A model generated the notes under the pieces. That model was given only the letters and a program-made list of their open reading frames with translations. It made no database searches and had not been told where the DNA came from. A stretch of 12,688 nucleotides of DNA, from positions 1 to 12,688 of the forward strand of contig JALSKY010000194.1 of NCBI GenBank assembly GCA_026988585.1, written 5' to 3'. Origin of the DNA: Deltaproteobacteria bacterium (GTDB lineage Bacteria; Desulfobacterota; Dissulfuribacteria; Dissulfuribacterales; QOAL01). Below, piece after piece: positions 7,038 to 12,688 of this stretch (the stretch's first letter is position 1; the number at the start of each line of letters is the position of its first letter). A program made the position numbers and the translations under genes.

Positions 7038-7994
7038 ATGGAAGATAATCTTTCAGCCATCGTTCTCGCTGCTGGAAAAGGTACAAGGATGAAGTCCTCA
7101 TTGCCAAAGGTGTTGCACCCATTGCTTGGAGTTCCCATGCTTTCCTATGTTCTTGACACCTTGAGGTGTATTAACGCAGGTGAGATAGTTGTTGTCATTG
7201 GTCACGGCAGGGACCTCATGGAGCTGTTTCTTCATGAAAAAGGGGTGAAGATCGCGGTTCAGGAGGAGCAGTTGGGTACTGGACACGCTGTCCTCAGTGG
7301 TCTGCCCAAGGTTACGGGTGAGACAGTTCTGATTACTTGTGGGGATACCCCACTCTTTTCCGACCAGAGCCTGAAGCGCTTCATTCAGGCGCATCGTACA
7401 GATTCTTCTGACGTGAGCGTTCTTTCCTCTCGCTTTCAAGATCCGGCGGGTTATGGCCGTATCATACGGGATGAACAATCTAGGTTTGTGGGTATTGTGG
7501 AACAGAAGGATGCTACACCGGATGAGCAGCAGATCCAAGAGGTCAACTCCGGTATATATCTTGTCCGTACAGATCTGTTGAGAAAATTTCTACCGCAACT
7601 CAGCAATGACAATTCCCAAGGGGAGTATTATCTTACAGACATCGTTGCCCAGGCTATGAAAGCCGGCCACCGCGTTGCTGCCTATCCCTTTGCTCCGGAG
7701 ATAGAGACCCTTGGTGTAAATTCCAGGGCGCAGCTCTCTCAGGCAGAAGGGATTTTGCTTGATCGCATCCGGCGGTTTCACATGGACAACGGTGTTACGC
7801 TTCAGTTGGCCAATTCTATTTATATAGAGCCGGATGTCAAAATCGCAAAAGACGTTGTCATTGAACCCCACTGCATCATAAAGGGAAAAACTCGCATAGG
7901 CCAAGGGGTTACCGTGGGTGCCGGCTCAATCTTGCAGGATGTGCAGGTGTCAGATGGTGCGACTATATTGCCCATGACCTTTTTGAGCAAATAG
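7038..7994 (+). CDS. glmU: Short GlmU-type N-acetylglucosamine-1-phosphate uridylyltransferase, acetyltransferase domain truncated
   Basis: The N-terminal domain matches GlmU pyrophosphorylase, which makes UDP-GlcNAc from UTP and GlcNAc-1-P for peptidoglycan and lipopolysaccharide. Seen here are LAAGKGTRMKSSLPKVLHP (10-28), QEEQLGTGHA (75-84), GDTPL (102-106), GYGRI (138-142), NSGIY (170-174) and NSQGEYYLTDI (192-202). A helix and about three or four hexapeptide-like coils follow (about 258-313), then the protein stops at 318 residues, against about 456 in E. coli. By alignment in the head it ends near E. coli residue 325, before the acetyltransferase active site (Arg333, Lys351, His363). The next codons past the stop do not resume the helix in any frame. 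The ATG at 7038 was chosen for GGAGG 4 nt upstream; longer in-frame starts run back into the terminator. It may be a uridylyltransferase only, or act on another sugar phosphate. Confidence 0.85.
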   Translation: MEDNLSAIVLAAGKGTRMKSSLPKVLHPLLGVPMLSYVLDTLRCINAGEIVVVIGHGRDLMELFLHEKGVKIAVQEEQLGTGHAVLSGLPKVTGETVLITCGDTPLFSDQSLKRFIQAHRTDSSDVSVLSSRFQDPAGYGRIIRDEQSRFVGIVEQKDATPDEQQIQEVNSGIYLVRTDLLRKFLPQLSNDNSQGEYYLTDIVAQAMKAGHRVAAYPFAPEIETLGVNSRAQLSQAEGILLDRIRRFHMDNGVTLQLANSIYIEPDVKIAKDVVIEPHCIIKGKTRIGQGVTVGAGSILQDVQVSDGATILPMTFLSK

Positions 7995-8034
7995 TGTAAA
8001 AAGATCCACAATATATATACATGGAGGTACTCAG

Positions 8035-8346
8035 ATGTCCTTAGAGGTGATTCAGCACCTGGAACATAAAATAGAAGAACTTATCAGTTTCTGTAATCGT
8101 CTGCTGGAGGAAAAACGCGGCTTGGAAAATGATGTTGAGGAGAGAGACAGGGAGATCAGCGAACTTCGAGGGGCCCTTGATCGGATGAATAGTGAACGGC
8201 AGGAGGTCAGCAGCAGGATAGAGAACATTCTTAACCGCATCTCTATTTTGCCGGTTAATAGTGACTCTCAACCGGTAGAGGGTGAGCACCCGTCTGATGA
8301 ACATTACGAGCACCATGAAGACTCCGGCGGAGATTTTCATGGGTAG
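8035..8346 (+). CDS. zapB: ZapB-like cell division coiled-coil protein
   Basis: The product is a 103-residue, mostly alpha-helical coiled coil (about 1-70) with regular Leu/Ile spacing and many Glu and Arg. Its start, MSLEVIQHLEHKIEEL, resembles E. coli ZapB (MSLEVFEKLESKV), a cytoplasmic protein that bundles and joins the Z-ring through ZapA. An acidic, His-containing tail (about 80-103: His85, 90, 93, 94 and 102 among many Asp and Glu) extends beyond the E. coli length of about 80. GGAGG sits 7 nt before the ATG. It is followed by zapA 39 nt downstream, which strongly supports the assignment, since the two proteins interact. Coiled coils are easily mis-assigned by composition, so the family call rests on the N-terminus and on context. 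Confidence 0.75.
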   Translation: MSLEVIQHLEHKIEELISFCNRLLEEKRGLENDVEERDREISELRGALDRMNSERQEVSSRIENILNRISILPVNSDSQPVEGEHPSDEHYEHHEDSGGDFHG

Positions 8347-8385
8347 GCATTGAGTCATTCAGCACGGTTCAGGGGAGACGGGTCA

Positions 8386-8676
8386 GTGGCTCAAATCATC
8401 AAGTTGAAATTTCTCGGGAATGTTTATGAATTAAGGGCAGAAGATGATGATCTGGACGCTGAAGCCGTGGCTCGCTATGTTGAGCAGGTGATCGCTTCTG
8501 TAGAGGAGCAAAACTCCGGTCTTCCACCTGCCAAGATAATGGTCCTTGCCTCCATGATAATGGGTAAGGATTGTATATCTGCCAGGAAGGAACTTGAAGC
8601 CATAAAATCAGGACTCTCTACCAAGGGCGGGGATCTTATATCTAAAATCGAGCAAACCCTTGGTGAAAAATCTTGA
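8386..8676 (+). CDS. zapA: Cell division protein ZapA
   Basis: ZapA is a small cytoplasmic protein that binds FtsZ, promotes protofilament bundling and recruits ZapB. The 96-residue product begins VAQIIKLKFLGNVYELRAEDD, the family's N-terminal FtsZ-binding strand pair. The AEAVARYVEQVIASV helix and a long C-terminal helix used for tetramerisation follow. A GTG at 8386 is preferred because AGGGGAG lies 8 nt upstream and the protein then starts directly at the conserved strand. An upstream TTG at 8350 would add 12 residues with a poorer ribosome-binding site. It lies between zapB and 6S RNA; zapA next to ssrS is a widespread arrangement in proteobacteria. Confidence 0.88.
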   Translation: MAQIIKLKFLGNVYELRAEDDDLDAEAVARYVEQVIASVEEQNSGLPPAKIMVLASMIMGKDCISARKELEAIKSGLSTKGGDLISKIEQTLGEKS

Positions 8677-8701
8677 ACTATCTGTTATCATATTATTAAA
8701 A
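8673..8701 (+). promoter_or_regulatory. Possible 6S RNA promoter
   Basis: TTGAAC (8673-8678), overlapping the zapA stop, is followed after 17 nt by TTAAAA (8696-8701), or after 15 nt by TATTAA (8694-8699). Either would start transcription near 8706-8708, about 10 nt before the closing stem of 6S RNA. The elements are weak, and the RNA could also be processed from the zapA transcript. Confidence 0.35.
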
Positions 8702-8715
8702 GGCAGTTAAAAATG

Positions 8716-8893
8716 GATTTCCTGCCGTGTTGGTGTCCTGCTGTCAGTTTGTTGAGCCAACACCCCGTACAAGGGAGTCGTTCCTCCGTGGAAGAGTGGA
8801 GAAGGGGAACATCCTTCTGCGTCGGAAGCGGATATGACACCCACCTGAGCAAGTCTCAGGTTCAATAGACCCAGCAGGCACGGCATGGCGGGA
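8716..8893 (+). ncRNA. ssrS: 6S RNA
   Basis: 6S RNA mimics an open promoter and binds the RNA polymerase sigma70 holoenzyme, lowering transcription in stationary phase. The expected fold can be drawn by eye. The closing stem pairs TGCCGTG (8723-8729) with CACGGCA (8879-8885), and CCTGCTG (8737-8743) with CAGCAGG (8872-8878). A large central bubble contains TGAGCC on the 5' side. A perfect 7-bp hairpin, ACCTGAG/CTCAGGT (8843-8861), lies on the 3' side, and a terminal arm closes with GTTCC/GGAAC (8780-8784 with 8806-8810). The length of about 178 nt and the place directly after zapA both fit. Ends are estimated to within about 10 nt. Confidence 0.92.
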
Positions 8894-8900
8894 TTTTTTT
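8879..8900 (+). terminator. T-tract ending 6S RNA
   Basis: The 3' arm of the 6S closing stem is followed by GGGA and seven T residues (8894-8900). The closing stem itself can act as the terminator hairpin, or the end may be trimmed. A second T7 run lies at 8912-8918 without a clear hairpin of its own. Confidence 0.5.
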
Positions 8901-8920
8901 GAATTTAACAGTTTTTTTAT

Positions 8921-8962
8921 GGCCTTGTTCTCTGTTGAATCGGCTCAAGGTCCCGTTTTTTT
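8921..8962 (+). terminator. Second terminator-like hairpin after 6S RNA
   Basis: GGCCTTG (8921-8927) pairs with CAAGG-T-CC (8946-8953), leaving one bulged T and an 18-nt loop. It is followed closely by seven T residues (8956-8962). It may be a backup terminator for the zapB-zapA-6S transcript. The loop is long and the stem imperfect, so this is a reading by eye only. Confidence 0.45.
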
Positions 8963-9067
8963 GTGAGTTAGTTGCGTTGGCAAATTTTAAATAAGGCTAT
9001 AACCCCGTCTGGGTTTATATATATAGCGGATTTAGTGCTGGAAAGGGATAACTCCTGTCTGCTGTGA

Positions 9068-9083
9068 GGCAGGTCTTATATGA
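9068..9083. repeat. Copy 1 of a GGCAGG(A)TCTTATATGA motif
   Basis: These 16 nt match a 17-nt stretch at 12634-12650 except for one missing A. Both copies lie in non-coding DNA and are followed within 17-19 nt by a -10-like hexamer, TATAAT here. The function is unknown. It could be a regulator site or a chance match. Confidence 0.4.
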
Positions 9084-9097
9084 GGGCATGTTTATAA

Positions 9098-9159
9098 TGG
9101 CCGTTTTAACGCGATTTGATTGCGAGTGCACTGGCAACGGGAATTGCACAATTAGGCCA
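9098..9159 (+). other. Predicted three-way RNA junction in the rny upstream region
   Basis: The outer stem TGGCC (9098-9102) pairs with GGCCA (9155-9159). Inside are CGCGAT-TTG-ATTGCG (9110-9124, six pairs with one G-T wobble) and GTGCA/TGCAC (9126-9130 with 9145-9149, 14-nt loop). All three stems can form at once. The shape recalls small structured regulatory RNAs, but it matches no riboswitch class I know. Confidence 0.3.
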
Positions 9160-9197
9160 GGGTTTACAAGGGAGAGATCGGAATTGATTTCAAGGTT

Positions 9198-9235
9198 TCC
9201 GCTGAGATGAGTTGCTTCAGGGAGCTCGTTTTTTT
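9198..9235 (+). terminator. Candidate terminator or attenuator upstream of rny
   Basis: Two overlapping hairpins precede a T7 run (9229-9235). TCC-g-CTGA (9198-9205) can pair with TCAGGGA (9217-9223). Alternatively GAGTT (9209-9213) can pair with AGCTC (9223-9227), directly next to the T-run. They cannot coexist. The stems are weak, so this could end a small RNA or attenuate transcription into rny. Confidence 0.35.
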
Positions 9236-9339
9236 ATCTATTACTGGGCTTGCCTCCTTATTAACTTTTCCTGCCTGAATCCGTAACCATAGAGCTTTTG
9301 GATGGGGTGTGGCAATAAATCCATATTGGGAGGCCACAC

Positions 9340-10890
9340 ATGGAGATAGTTACCCTTCTTGCAGGGCTGCTTATCGGAGCTGCTGCAGCATATTTCCTGT
9401 CAAAAAAACTTTCCGAAAAAGAACAGCTTTTCGATCGTGAACAGGCGGAACGGCTTCGCCAGGATGCTGAGACTGAAGCGCGTCAAATACTGAAGGAGGC
9501 CAAGGTTCAGGCACAGGAAGATGCCCTAAGAATCAAGAAAGATGCGGAACAGGAGATCGCCGAGAGGAAAGGGGCACTTTTAAGCCAGGAAAAGAGGCTC
9601 CTTCAGCGGGAAGAAAAGATAGAAAAGAAGAAGGAACTGGTTGATCAGAAGGAGATAGAGCTTCTACAGAAAGAGAAGGATCTCACCAGAAACTGGGAGA
9701 GTCTAAAGGCAAAGGAGCAGAAGGTTACAGAATTGGTAGAGGAGCAGACCCAGCTCCTGGAAAAGATATCAGGAATGTCGCAACAGGAGGCCCGCGAATT
9801 CCTTCTCAAGAGTTTTGAAGAGGAGGTAAGACAGGAGGCGGGGAAGACCCTTCGCCTCATAGAGGCTGAGACCAGGGAGATAGCAGATCGCAAGGCACGG
9901 GAGATAATAGCCCTTGCCGTTGCCAGGTATGCAGGTGAATATGTTGCAGACAGAACGGTATCAGTGGTGTCGCTGCCCAACGAGGAGATGAAAGGACGTA
10001 TCATTGGGCGTGAGGGTAGGAATATAAGGGCCATAGAGGCAGCAACCGGCATCGACATTATCATCGATGATACACCGGAGGCGGTGCTCCTGTCCGGTTT
10101 CAACCCTGTTCGTCGTGAGGTGGCCAGGGTGGCCCTGGAACGTCTTGTCCTTGACGGACGCATTCATCCTGCCCGGATCGAGGAGGTTGTCAAAAAGGTG
10201 GAGAAGGAGATAGATATTGCCATCCGTGATGCCGGTGAGCAGGCTACCTTTGATGTCGGAGTTTATGGCATTCATCCCGAAATGGTAAAACTTCTCGGCA
10301 AGCTCAAGTTCCGGACCAGTTATGCCCAGAATGTCCTGCAGCATTCCATTGAAGTTGCATTTCTTTGCGGCATCATGGCTGCTGAACTGGGTATCAATGT
10401 AAAGAAGGCCAAGAGGGCTGGACTGCTACATGATATTGGCAAGGCTGTTGATCACGAGGTGGAAGGCTCTCATGCCATTATAGGGGCGGATCTGGCCAAA
10501 AAATATGGTGAATCAAAGGATGTGGTGCATGCTATTGCAGCCCATCATGAAGATGTTAAGCCAGAGACTGTGCTGGCTGTTCTGGTGCAGGCGGCAGATG
10601 CCCTCTCAGGTGCACGTCCCGGGGCCAGAAGAGAGATGCTGGAAAGCTATGTGAAGCGGCTGGAGGAACTGGAGCGTATAGCCACGTCATTTCAGGGCGT
10701 GGAGAAGTCTTTTGCCATCCAGGCAGGCAGGGAGATCAGAATTGTGGTCAATGCTGACAAACTCACCGACGCCGAGGCTGCAATGCTCTGTAGGGATGTT
10801 ACTAAAAAGATTGAAAGCGAGCTGACCTATCCGGGTCAGATCAAGGTTACTGTCATCAGGGAGACAAGGGCAGTGGAATACGCCAAGTAG
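9340..10890 (+). CDS. rny: Ribonuclease Y
   Basis: RNase Y is a membrane-anchored endoribonuclease that starts mRNA decay. The 516-residue protein is full length for the family. It has an N-terminal membrane helix (about 3-20) and a long charged coiled coil (about 22-195). The KH RNA-binding domain (about 205-272) carries GRIIGREGRNIR (219-230). The HD domain (about 330-425) has its metal ligands visible: His335, His364-Asp365 in LLHDIGK, the AAHHED segment (His402/403) and Asp420. A C-terminal domain ends with the family-typical IKVTVIRETRAVEYAK. GGGAGG lies 6 nt before the ATG. tyrS follows after 21 nt. The 440-nt upstream gap with hairpins may hold its regulatory leader. RNase Y is typical of Firmicutes and also occurs in Desulfobacterota. 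Confidence 0.97.
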   Translation: MEIVTLLAGLLIGAAAAYFLSKKLSEKEQLFDREQAERLRQDAETEARQILKEAKVQAQEDALRIKKDAEQEIAERKGALLSQEKRLLQREEKIEKKKELVDQKEIELLQKEKDLTRNWESLKAKEQKVTELVEEQTQLLEKISGMSQQEAREFLLKSFEEEVRQEAGKTLRLIEAETREIADRKAREIIALAVARYAGEYVADRTVSVVSLPNEEMKGRIIGREGRNIRAIEAATGIDIIIDDTPEAVLLSGFNPVRREVARVALERLVLDGRIHPARIEEVVKKVEKEIDIAIRDAGEQATFDVGVYGIHPEMVKLLGKLKFRTSYAQNVLQHSIEVAFLCGIMAAELGINVKKAKRAGLLHDIGKAVDHEVEGSHAIIGADLAKKYGESKDVVHAIAAHHEDVKPETVLAVLVQAADALSGARPGARREMLESYVKRLEELERIATSFQGVEKSFAIQAGREIRIVVNADKLTDAEAAMLCRDVTKKIESELTYPGQIKVTVIRETRAVEYAK

Positions 10891-10911
10891 TAGCGGAGGG
10901 GGATAAGAAGC

Positions 10912-12126
10912 ATGGAAAAGGATCTGGAGCGTTCTCTGGAACTCATCTCCAGGGGGGCTGTTGAAATAATTGATGAAGAGGAGCTTTCCAGAAAACTCAA
11001 GCGTTCAATAGAGACCGGACTGCCTCTAAAGGTCAAGACAGGGTTCGATCCCACGGCACCGGATCTTCATCTTGGCCATACAGTACTGATTCAAAAGATG
11101 AAGCACTTTCAGGAGCTGGGACATCAGGTAATCTTTCTCATCGGTGATTTCACCGGTCTCATTGGCGATCCAACAGGAAAGTCTGAAACCCGTCCACCTC
11201 TTACCCCTGCCCAGGTTCAGGAGAATGCTGCTACATATAAGGAACAGATTTTCAAGATTCTCGATCCTGAAAAGACCCAGGTAGTCTTCAACAGTACCTG
11301 GATGAACAGGGTCAGCTCAATGGACATGATCCGTCTCTGTGCCAAATATACTGTAGCCAGGATGTTGGAGCGGGATGATTTCAAGAAGCGATTTCATTCT
11401 CAGAGGCCTATTGCAATCCATGAATTCATCTATCCCCTTATTCAGGGTTATGACTCTGTCGCCCTACAGGCCGATATTGAGCTCGGAGGAACAGATCAGA
11501 AATTTAATCTACTGGTAGGGCGACACATACAGAAAGAGTATGGCCAGGAACCCCAGGTAGTGCTCACCATGCCTCTGCTTGAGGGGCTGGACGGTGTGAA
11601 CAAAATGAGCAAGTCCCTGGGCAACTATGTTGGGATAACGGAACCGCCAGCTTCAATGTACGGGAAGCTCATGTCCATATCTGATGAATTGATGTTCCGT
11701 TATTATGAGCTGTTGAGTACTCTCACACTGGAAGAGATAGAGAGAATGCGAGATGAGATGGAGGCCGGCACTCTCCATCCCAAGGAGGTAAAGAGCAGAC
11801 TGGCCATGGAGCTTGTGGAGCGGTTTCACGGAGCCAAGGCGGCGAAGAAGGCAAGAGAAGGGTTTGAGGCCCAGTTTGTCCAGGGCAAGGTGCCTGATAA
11901 CATCCCTGAATATGAGTTGTCAGGAGATATGGATCGGACTTCACTCTTTCTTCCAAAGGTGTTCAAGGATGCCGGGCTGGTAAAAAGCACGTCTGAGGCC
12001 AGGCGTCTGATCAAACAGGGAGCTGTCTCCGTAGATGGCAGCAAGGTTGCCTCCGAGGAGATATCCATACCTGAACAGGGCGTAGTGTGCAAGATCGGCA
12101 AGAGGAGATATCTGAAAATAATATAG
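10912..12126 (+). CDS. tyrS: Tyrosyl-tRNA synthetase, KMSKS type
   Basis: This cytoplasmic class I aminoacyl-tRNA synthetase charges tRNA-Tyr in two steps through tyrosyl-AMP. The 404-residue protein has FDPTAPDLHLGHTVLI with the HIGH-type motif HLGH (53-56). It also has GDFTGLIGDPTGKSETR (78-94), the ALQADIELGGTDQKFN substrate pocket (184-199) and KMSKS (231-235). A C-terminal S4 RNA-binding domain (about 342-402) includes STSEARRLIKQGAVSVDG. The KMSKS loop places it in the TyrZ-like group rather than the E. coli type, which has KFGKT. GGAGGGGG lies about 9 nt upstream of the ATG. The 21-nt gap after rny suggests co-transcription. No T-box is visible upstream, and none is expected in a Gram-negative. 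Confidence 0.97.
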   Translation: MEKDLERSLELISRGAVEIIDEEELSRKLKRSIETGLPLKVKTGFDPTAPDLHLGHTVLIQKMKHFQELGHQVIFLIGDFTGLIGDPTGKSETRPPLTPAQVQENAATYKEQIFKILDPEKTQVVFNSTWMNRVSSMDMIRLCAKYTVARMLERDDFKKRFHSQRPIAIHEFIYPLIQGYDSVALQADIELGGTDQKFNLLVGRHIQKEYGQEPQVVLTMPLLEGLDGVNKMSKSLGNYVGITEPPASMYGKLMSISDELMFRYYELLSTLTLEEIERMRDEMEAGTLHPKEVKSRLAMELVERFHGAKAAKKAREGFEAQFVQGKVPDNIPEYELSGDMDRTSLFLPKVFKDAGLVKSTSEARRLIKQGAVSVDGSKVASEEISIPEQGVVCKIGKRRYLKII

Positions 12127-12135
12127 CTTTCAAGA

Positions 12136-12150
12136 AGCTGATCATCGGCT
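12136..12150 (+). repeat. Short inverted repeat between tyrS and the EamA gene
   Basis: AGCTGAT and ATCGGCT flank a single C and pair with one G-T wobble, forming a small hairpin 10 nt after the tyrS stop. No T-tract follows, so it is not an obvious terminator. It might modestly separate expression of the two genes. Confidence 0.3.
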
Positions 12151-12169
12151 GATATGCAGGGGAGGCATT

Positions 12170-12595
12170 ATGTATTCATGGTGGGCCAATGCCATGACTG
12201 CTTTGGTTTTATGGGGGTTGTGGGCCTTTTTCCCTAAGCTTTCCCTGCGTTATATTGATTCAATTACTGCACTCTTTTTTGAAACCGTCGGAGTTTTTAT
12301 TGTAGGCCTCCTGTTTTTCCTTAAATTTCATCAAGGCTTTTCTCTCCATCCCCTGGGGATAATCTATGCTGTGCTGACAGGGGTGTTTGGTACTGTGGGG
12401 CTTTATTTCTTCTTCTCTGCAGTAAAGTTGGGCCCTATCTCTGTTATCTCCTCCATCACAGCCCTCTATCCATTGATCACCGTGATTCTTGCGTTCCTTA
12501 TTCTTGGTGAGAGAATGAGTCTGCAACAGATGGCCGGTATCTTCTTTGCCTTGCTGGGTGCCTTTCTGCTCTCATGGGTGCCAGGCCGCAGTTGA
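12170..12595 (+). CDS. Single-domain EamA/DMT-superfamily membrane protein
   Basis: The 141-residue product is very hydrophobic, with five predicted membrane helices (about 3-21, 33-51, 62-82, 89-112 and 119-137). Its second half, GPISVISSITALYPLITVI followed by LILGERMSLQQMAGIFFALLGAFLL, is the characteristic EamA domain end with the conserved Gly-Glu-Arg turn. Full DMT transporters have two such domains and about 10 helices. A single-domain protein must assemble as a dimer, as small multidrug resistance proteins do, or with a partner. The substrate cannot be told. GGGGAGG lies about 5 nt upstream of the ATG. It follows tyrS by 43 nt and may be co-transcribed, but no functional link to tyrS is evident. 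Confidence 0.88.
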   Translation: MYSWWANAMTALVLWGLWAFFPKLSLRYIDSITALFFETVGVFIVGLLFFLKFHQGFSLHPLGIIYAVLTGVFGTVGLYFFFSAVKLGPISVISSITALYPLITVILAFLILGERMSLQQMAGIFFALLGAFLLSWVPGRS

Positions 12596-12688
12596 ACGCA
12601 GAAACCAGATCTGCTTTGCAACCCTTTGTGTCGGGCAGGATCTTATATGACATTGGTATTATGAGCCTTCTGCCTGCCCCACTTACAG
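12596..12688. other. Non-coding right edge with an inverted repeat
   Basis: No reading frame is recognisable. GCAGA (12598-12602) and TCTGC (12610-12614) form a small stem followed by only three T residues, a weak terminator at best. GGGCAGG (12633-12639) and CCTGCCC (12673-12679) form a 7-bp inverted repeat around 33 nt. Inside lies a TATTAT (12657-12662) that could be a -10 box. The window ends too soon to say what follows. Confidence 0.4.
12634..12650. repeat. Copy 2 of a GGCAGG(A)TCTTATATGA motif
   Basis: This 17-nt stretch differs from 9068-9083 by one extra A. It is followed after 6 nt by TATTAT. Being in non-coding DNA like its partner, it may be a shared upstream element of two transcription units. 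Confidence 0.4.

Larger units (their letters stand above)
8963..9339. other. 377-nt region without a convincing gene, upstream of rny
   Basis: No recognisable protein is encoded on either strand. The region contains a hairpin with outer arms GCTATA (8996-9001) and TATAGC (9022-9027) around ACCC/GGGT. A smaller one pairs CCTGTC (9054-9059) with GGCAGG (9068-9073). A perfect TATAAT lies at 9093-9098 with no good -35, followed by a compact group of stems at 9098-9159 and a T7 run at 9229-9235. A 37-codon frame starts at ATG 9097 and ends at 9210. It could be a small RNA gene, a long regulated leader of rny, or both. The last 100 nt before rny show only its ribosome-binding site GGGAGG (9328-9333). 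Confidence 0.6.

Noticed and set aside
8350..8385. TTG start of ZapA at 8350
   Set aside because: The GTG at 8386 has a much better ribosome-binding site and begins at the conserved strand; the longer start remains possible but less likely.
9132..9148. Sigma54-like promoter: TGGCA, then TTGCA
   Set aside because: The GG and GC dinucleotides are 11 nt apart instead of the required 10, and sigma54 tolerates spacing changes poorly.
8963..9339. Degraded protein gene in the 6S-rny gap
   Set aside because: Translation of several frames gave no stretch resembling a known family, including the folate cyclo-ligase often found near 6S RNA.
1..12688. Mobile element, CRISPR array, toxin-antitoxin pair or defence system
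   Set aside because: No transposase, integrase, direct-repeat array or relevant protein was seen; all genes are housekeeping types in plausible native order.

Overview
The window is about 12.7 kb of ordinary bacterial chromosome, nearly all coding on the + strand. It looks like a Gram-negative anaerobe of the Desulfobacterota, perhaps near the Desulfobulbales. Three things suggest this: an F1-type ATP synthase operon that opens with paired b' and b subunit genes and lacks the a and c subunits; a b subunit with a signal-peptide-like N-terminus; and the order zapB - zapA - 6S RNA - rny. The taxonomic call is an inference from gene content, because no search could be run.

Left edge (1-887): the 3' end of queD and all of queE, two consecutive steps of 7-deazaguanine (queuosine precursor) synthesis. 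A promoter-bearing gap with a perfect 14-bp palindrome follows. Next comes the seven-gene run atpF'-atpF-atpH-atpA-atpG-atpD-atpC (1028-6921). It encodes the peripheral stalk (b', b, delta) and F1 (alpha, gamma, beta, epsilon) of the F-type ATP synthase, and it closes with a strong intrinsic terminator (6952-6980).

Middle (6981-8900): a short GlmU-type uridylyltransferase whose left-handed beta-helix stops before the acetyltransferase active site. It is followed by a ZapB-like coiled-coil protein, ZapA and a clear 6S RNA. Cell-wall precursor, Z-ring and global transcription functions thus sit side by side.

About 440 nt of sequence without a convincing gene (8901-9339) separates 6S RNA from rny. 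It holds two further T-tract hairpins, a compact set of predicted stems and a perfect TATAAT. This is the least explained part of the window and the best place to look for an unannotated small RNA or leader. Right side (9340-12595): rny (RNase Y), tyrS (KMSKS-type tyrosyl-tRNA synthetase) and a single-EamA-domain membrane protein, all closely spaced. The last 93 nt are non-coding and repeat a 16-17-nt motif also found upstream of rny.

I see no mobile element, CRISPR array, tRNA, rRNA or defence system. The noteworthy items are the truncated GlmU, the structured 6S-rny gap, and small deviations in the ATP synthase nucleotide-binding loops.
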